Below are positions 61,505 to 64,000 of a DNA stretch of 64,000 nt, piece after piece. Every line of letters starts with the position of its first letter. Within the stretch, counting starts at the first letter, position 1. A program made the position numbers and the translations under genes. Under the pieces are notes generated by a model. The model did no database searches and was not told where the DNA came from. It saw only the letters and a list, made by a program, of their open reading frames with translations. Source of the DNA: Chitinophaga agrisoli (GTDB taxonomy: Bacteria; Bacteroidota; Bacteroidia; Chitinophagales; Chitinophagaceae); contig NZ_VUOC01000002.1 of assembly GCF_008386695.1 (NCBI RefSeq), positions 736,481 to 800,480 of the forward strand, given 5' to 3'.

Positions 61505-62581
61505 ATGAACCATCCAAATACAGGGAAAACAGTATTAGTAACCGGCGGAACGGGCTTCGTGGGTATTCACTGCATATTACAACTGTTGCAGCAAGGTTAC
61601 CAGGTAAGGACCACCATCCGTTCGCTGAGCAAAAAAGATGAGGTGATCAGCATGCTGAAAACAGGCGGCCTCACGTCCATTGAAAACCTCTCCTTTACGG
61701 TAGCAGACCTTACGCAGGACGCCAACTGGGAAGTGGCCACACAGGGCTGTACCTATGTGCTGCACATAGCATCGCCCATCCATCTGCATTTGCCCAAACA
61801 TGAAGACGATATGATACGCCCGGCGGTAGACGGAACGCTGCGGGTATTAAAAGCAGCCAGGAATGCCGGGGTACAACGGGTGGTGATGACCTCCAATTTT
61901 GGCGCGGTGGGCTACAGCCATACAGACAGAACCACGCTCATCACGGAAGAAAGCTGGACCAACCCGAATGAAAAAGGACTATCTGCCTATAATAAATCAA
62001 AAGTATTGGCGGAGGAGGCTGCCTGGGATTTTATTAAAAAAGAAGGCGGCGCCATGGAGCTGACGGTGATCAACCCAATGGGCATATTTGGCCCCTCCTT
62101 AAGCCCGGTACTATCCAGTGGGTTTGGCTTGCTGCAAAAGGTAATGGACGGTACTATGAAGGCCCTGCCTGATATTACCCTGGGTATTGTGGATGTACGG
62201 GATGTTGCGGAGCTCCACCTGCGGGCCATGACGGCGCCGGAGGCCAAAGGACAGCGTTTCCTGGCACTGGCGGGAGGCACTATGTCTTTGCTCGAGATAG
62301 CCCGCCTGCTGAAAGAAAAGCTGCCTGATGCCACGCAAAACACCTCCACTAAAAAGTTACCGCGCTGGGTAGTACGTATAGCCGCACTATTCAATCCACA
62401 GGCAAAAGCCATGTTGCCGCTTATTGGTATCTACCGCAACGCCAGTAACGAAAAAGCAAAGCGTGTGCTGGGCTGGCGCCCCCGCAGCAATGAGGAGGCG
62501 GTACTAGCCTCAGCGGAAAGCCTGGTGAAATGGGGAGCGGTAAAATCCGTAAGTTTACCTACGGAAAATGAGGGTAGATAA
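61505..62581 (+). CDS. Extended SDR oxidoreductase (dihydroflavonol-reductase-like)
   Basis: A 358-residue NAD(P)-dependent reductase of the extended short-chain dehydrogenase group. The cofactor motif is TGGTGFVG at 13-20. Next is VLHIASPIHLHLPKHEDDMI, with the alanine-less loop usual in DFR/aldehyde-reductase-like proteins. The active-site pair is Tyr-x-x-x-Lys in SAYNKSKVLAEEAAWDFIKK, and VINPMGIFGPSLSP follows. The C-terminal part is typical of dihydroflavonol-4-reductase-like enzymes that reduce aldehydes or ketones. No signal peptide. An AraC gene follows 16 bases downstream on the same strand, probably co-transcribed. Confidence 0.9.
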   Translation: MNHPNTGKTVLVTGGTGFVGIHCILQLLQQGYQVRTTIRSLSKKDEVISMLKTGGLTSIENLSFTVADLTQDANWEVATQGCTYVLHIASPIHLHLPKHEDDMIRPAVDGTLRVLKAARNAGVQRVVMTSNFGAVGYSHTDRTTLITEESWTNPNEKGLSAYNKSKVLAEEAAWDFIKKEGGAMELTVINPMGIFGPSLSPVLSSGFGLLQKVMDGTMKALPDITLGIVDVRDVAELHLRAMTAPEAKGQRFLALAGGTMSLLEIARLLKEKLPDATQNTSTKKLPRWVVRIAALFNPQAKAMLPLIGIYRNASNEKAKRVLGWRPRSNEEAVLASAESLVKWGAVKSVSLPTENEGR

Positions 62582-62597
62582 CCAATAATCCACTGCG

Positions 62598-63434
62598 ATG
62601 GAGCACACAGCCATGAAAGCGAATGCCATTACCACCTGTTATGTGGGACCAGAGATCTCACCGGAGCAATTTATCCCGGAACATTTCTTCCTGTACCTGG
62701 CAAAAGGCAAAATTGAGGGCTATGATGGTCACCGGAAATATGTGATGAAAGCAGGTGATTACGTGCTGGCCTGCAAGAATCAGCTGGCCCGCTACAATAA
62801 ACATACAGATAAAGGCGCGTTTGAAAAAGTAGTAGTGGTCTTTGACCAGGCATTCCTGAAAGGTTATATGGAACGGTATAAGATCGTTCCGCCTGCCCCA
62901 TCGCCCAAAGCGCCCTTTATCCCTTTGCAAAAAAACGAACTGGTCCCTCATTTTATACAGTCGTTAACGCCTTATTACAACAATGAAAACAACCGGATCG
63001 GCGATCCTTTTCTGAATGTAAAACGGGAGGAGCTGCTCATGATCCTGTTGCAGCACAACTCGGAGCTGGCCGGCATATTATTCGACTTCAGGGAGCCGGA
63101 GAAGCTGGACCTGGAGGCGTACATGAACCGGAACTATAAGTTTAATGTACACCTGGAACGTTTTGCTTACCTCACCGGCCGCAGCCTGTCTGTTTTCAAA
63201 AGGGATTTTGCAGCCATATTTTCGGATACCCCTAATCGCTGGCTCACGCAAAGGCGGTTGCAGGAAGCCTATTTCCTGCTGGATAAAAAAGGGGCAAAAC
63301 CTTCAGAGATCTACCTGGACCTGGGCTTTGAAAACCTGTCGCATTTTTCATTTGCATTTAAGAAAAAGTATGGCATAGCGCCAACGGAGCTTTCTGACCG
63401 GAAAAAACAGGCCCTCCCGCTCAAGAAGGCATAA
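62598..63434 (+). CDS. AraC-family transcription regulator
   Basis: A 278-residue AraC regulator. The N-terminal part (about 1-165) is a cupin-like sensor with EHFFLYLAKGKIEGYDGHRK and AGDYVLACKNQLARYNKHTD. The double helix-turn-helix is at about 180-275: HLERFAYLTGRSLSVFKRDF, RWLTQRRLQEAYFLLDKKGA, PSEIYLDLGFENLSHFSFAF, then KKYGIAPTEL. ATG 62613 is a second possible start. It follows the SDR reductase gene by 16 bases and is probably its regulator; it meets the GH116-like gene tail to tail with 3 bases between. Confidence 0.92.
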   Translation: MEHTAMKANAITTCYVGPEISPEQFIPEHFFLYLAKGKIEGYDGHRKYVMKAGDYVLACKNQLARYNKHTDKGAFEKVVVVFDQAFLKGYMERYKIVPPAPSPKAPFIPLQKNELVPHFIQSLTPYYNNENNRIGDPFLNVKREELLMILLQHNSELAGILFDFREPEKLDLEAYMNRNYKFNVHLERFAYLTGRSLSVFKRDFAAIFSDTPNRWLTQRRLQEAYFLLDKKGAKPSEIYLDLGFENLSHFSFAFKKKYGIAPTELSDRKKQALPLKKA

Positions 63435-63437
63435 CGC

Positions 63438-64000
63438 TTAGATCCTTCTTGTACCAGGCCCCAGTTGGATATACCGGATATCGAATTTGCCGTACACCGC
63501 ATTGTAAGTGACTTTGCCATTTTGGTAGGAAACATTACCAAAACCATCCTGAGTAGACAGGAAGGTGGTGAAATCGCCAATCCTCGGCTCTATATAAAGC
63601 GTTTTCTCCACGGCGTCATAACGCACGCCGGTAAGCGCCTGTAAAAGCCCATAGCTGGACATAGCCCTGGCATACCAATGCCCGCACTCATATTCATTAA
63701 AAGGGTTACGCACCTTACCATCGTACCTGTTGCGGCAGGCCTTTACTAGGTCCAGCCCCTTCTTTACCTCGCCCATAAAGATCAGGTGGGATGCCACCTG
63801 GTATTCAATTCCTGTCCATACTTCATTGCTATATACAAACGGCAGGGACAGTTTGCCACCTTGCGGCCAGGAGCAAAGCAATAAGCCGGCTTCTTTACCC
63901 AGCGCATAAGTAGGACGCTGTGGATTGGCATGGGCGGAAAGGTCTTCCCGGAAATTATACTTGTGTACAGCCCGCAGATGGCTGGTGGCTTTTTCCTCAT
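63438..64000 (-). CDS. C-terminal part of a GH116-like glycosidase (runs off the right edge)
   Basis: Only the last 187 codons are in the window, in a frame open to the right edge; the start lies beyond it. The sequence has LLLCSWPQGGKLSLPFVYSN, EVWTGIEYQVASHLIFMGEV and YECGHWYARAMSSYGLLQAL, the C-terminal end of the GH116 (bile-acid beta-glucosidase / DUF608-type) alpha-alpha barrel, followed by a short beta region ending GPGTRRI. GH116 enzymes remove beta-glucosyl or beta-xylosyl groups from glycosides or glycolipids. The active-site acid residues expected in the barrel are mostly outside the window. A shadow frame at 63782-64000 is not a separate gene. Confidence 0.85.
   Translation of the reverse strand, partial: EEKATSHLRAVHKYNFREDLSAHANPQRPTYALGKEAGLLLCSWPQGGKLSLPFVYSNEVWTGIEYQVASHLIFMGEVKKGLDLVKACRNRYDGKVRNPFNEYECGHWYARAMSSYGLLQALTGVRYDAVEKTLYIEPRIGDFTTFLSTQDGFGNVSYQNGKVTYNAVYGKFDIRYIQLGPGTRRI

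Noticed and set aside
63782-64000. Separate small minus-strand gene at the right edge
   Set aside because: It is in a different frame from the GH116-like sequence that is open to the edge, and its translation shows no family features.

Overview
The window looks like chromosomal DNA of a Bacteroidota bacterium, most probably a Chitinophaga-like member of the Chitinophagaceae. The support is four SusC-type receptor genes or TonB receptors with three SusD partners, a PorP/SprF protein next to a giant adhesin with a gliding-motility type C-terminus, a type IX secretion sorting tail on a carbohydrate-active protein, FecI/FecR-type regulation, promoters of the TAnnTTTG type, and start codons that mostly lack a clear Shine-Dalgarno sequence. 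No insertion sequence, integrase, CRISPR array or rRNA was seen. The genus is an inference; no marker gene is present.

Layout. 1-5.2 kb: a SusC/SusD pair followed by an exported cyanophycinase-like peptidase. 5.3-7.9 kb: a TonB-dependent receptor on the minus strand, preceded by a structured leader with a terminator-like hairpin. 8.2-14.2 kb: a YdeI/DUF1801 protein, then an operon of a 1475-residue Calx-beta adhesin and its PorP/SprF partner. 14.4-15.7 kb: a LuxR-type regulator whose receiver domain has lost the phosphorylation residues, and a 636-base gap rich in RNA-like hairpins. 15.7-26.9 kb: a DUF6515-like protein, an exported PI-PLC-like protein, a FadL-like outer-membrane protein, GNAT, MFS and TfoX-like genes, and a large beta-helix protein with sugar-binding modules and a type IX tail.

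27-34.3 kb is the most atypical part. It is AT-richer and starts with tRNA-Pro(GGG). Two degenerate copies of parts of that tRNA lie downstream, one before and one after a fimbrillin-like lipoprotein gene. CorA and DUF417 membrane proteins follow. Next is a 991-residue proline-rich protein with a vestige of the N-terminal sequence typical of DUF4157 / contractile-injection cargo proteins, and then a small lipoprotein. This stretch is the best candidate for an undescribed system.

34.4-45.9 kb holds an AraC-membrane protein-hydrolase cluster, a neutral-ceramidase-like protein, and a complete sigma factor / FecR / SusC / SusD locus in which FecR carries a one-base frameshift and SusC an in-frame amber stop, so the locus appears to be decaying. 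46-51 kb: two quinone-oxidoreductase-like enzymes, an AraC regulator, a GOB-like B3-Q metallo-beta-lactamase and an SGNH hydrolase. 51.1-61.4 kb is a coherent alpha-galactoside utilisation locus: promoter, SusC, SusD, terminator-like hairpin, a clan GH-D glycosidase, a GH36 alpha-galactosidase, a GntR regulator with a sugar-sensing-type C-terminal domain, and a strong terminator. The window closes with an SDR reductase, an AraC regulator and the C-terminal part of a GH116-like glycosidase that runs off the right edge.
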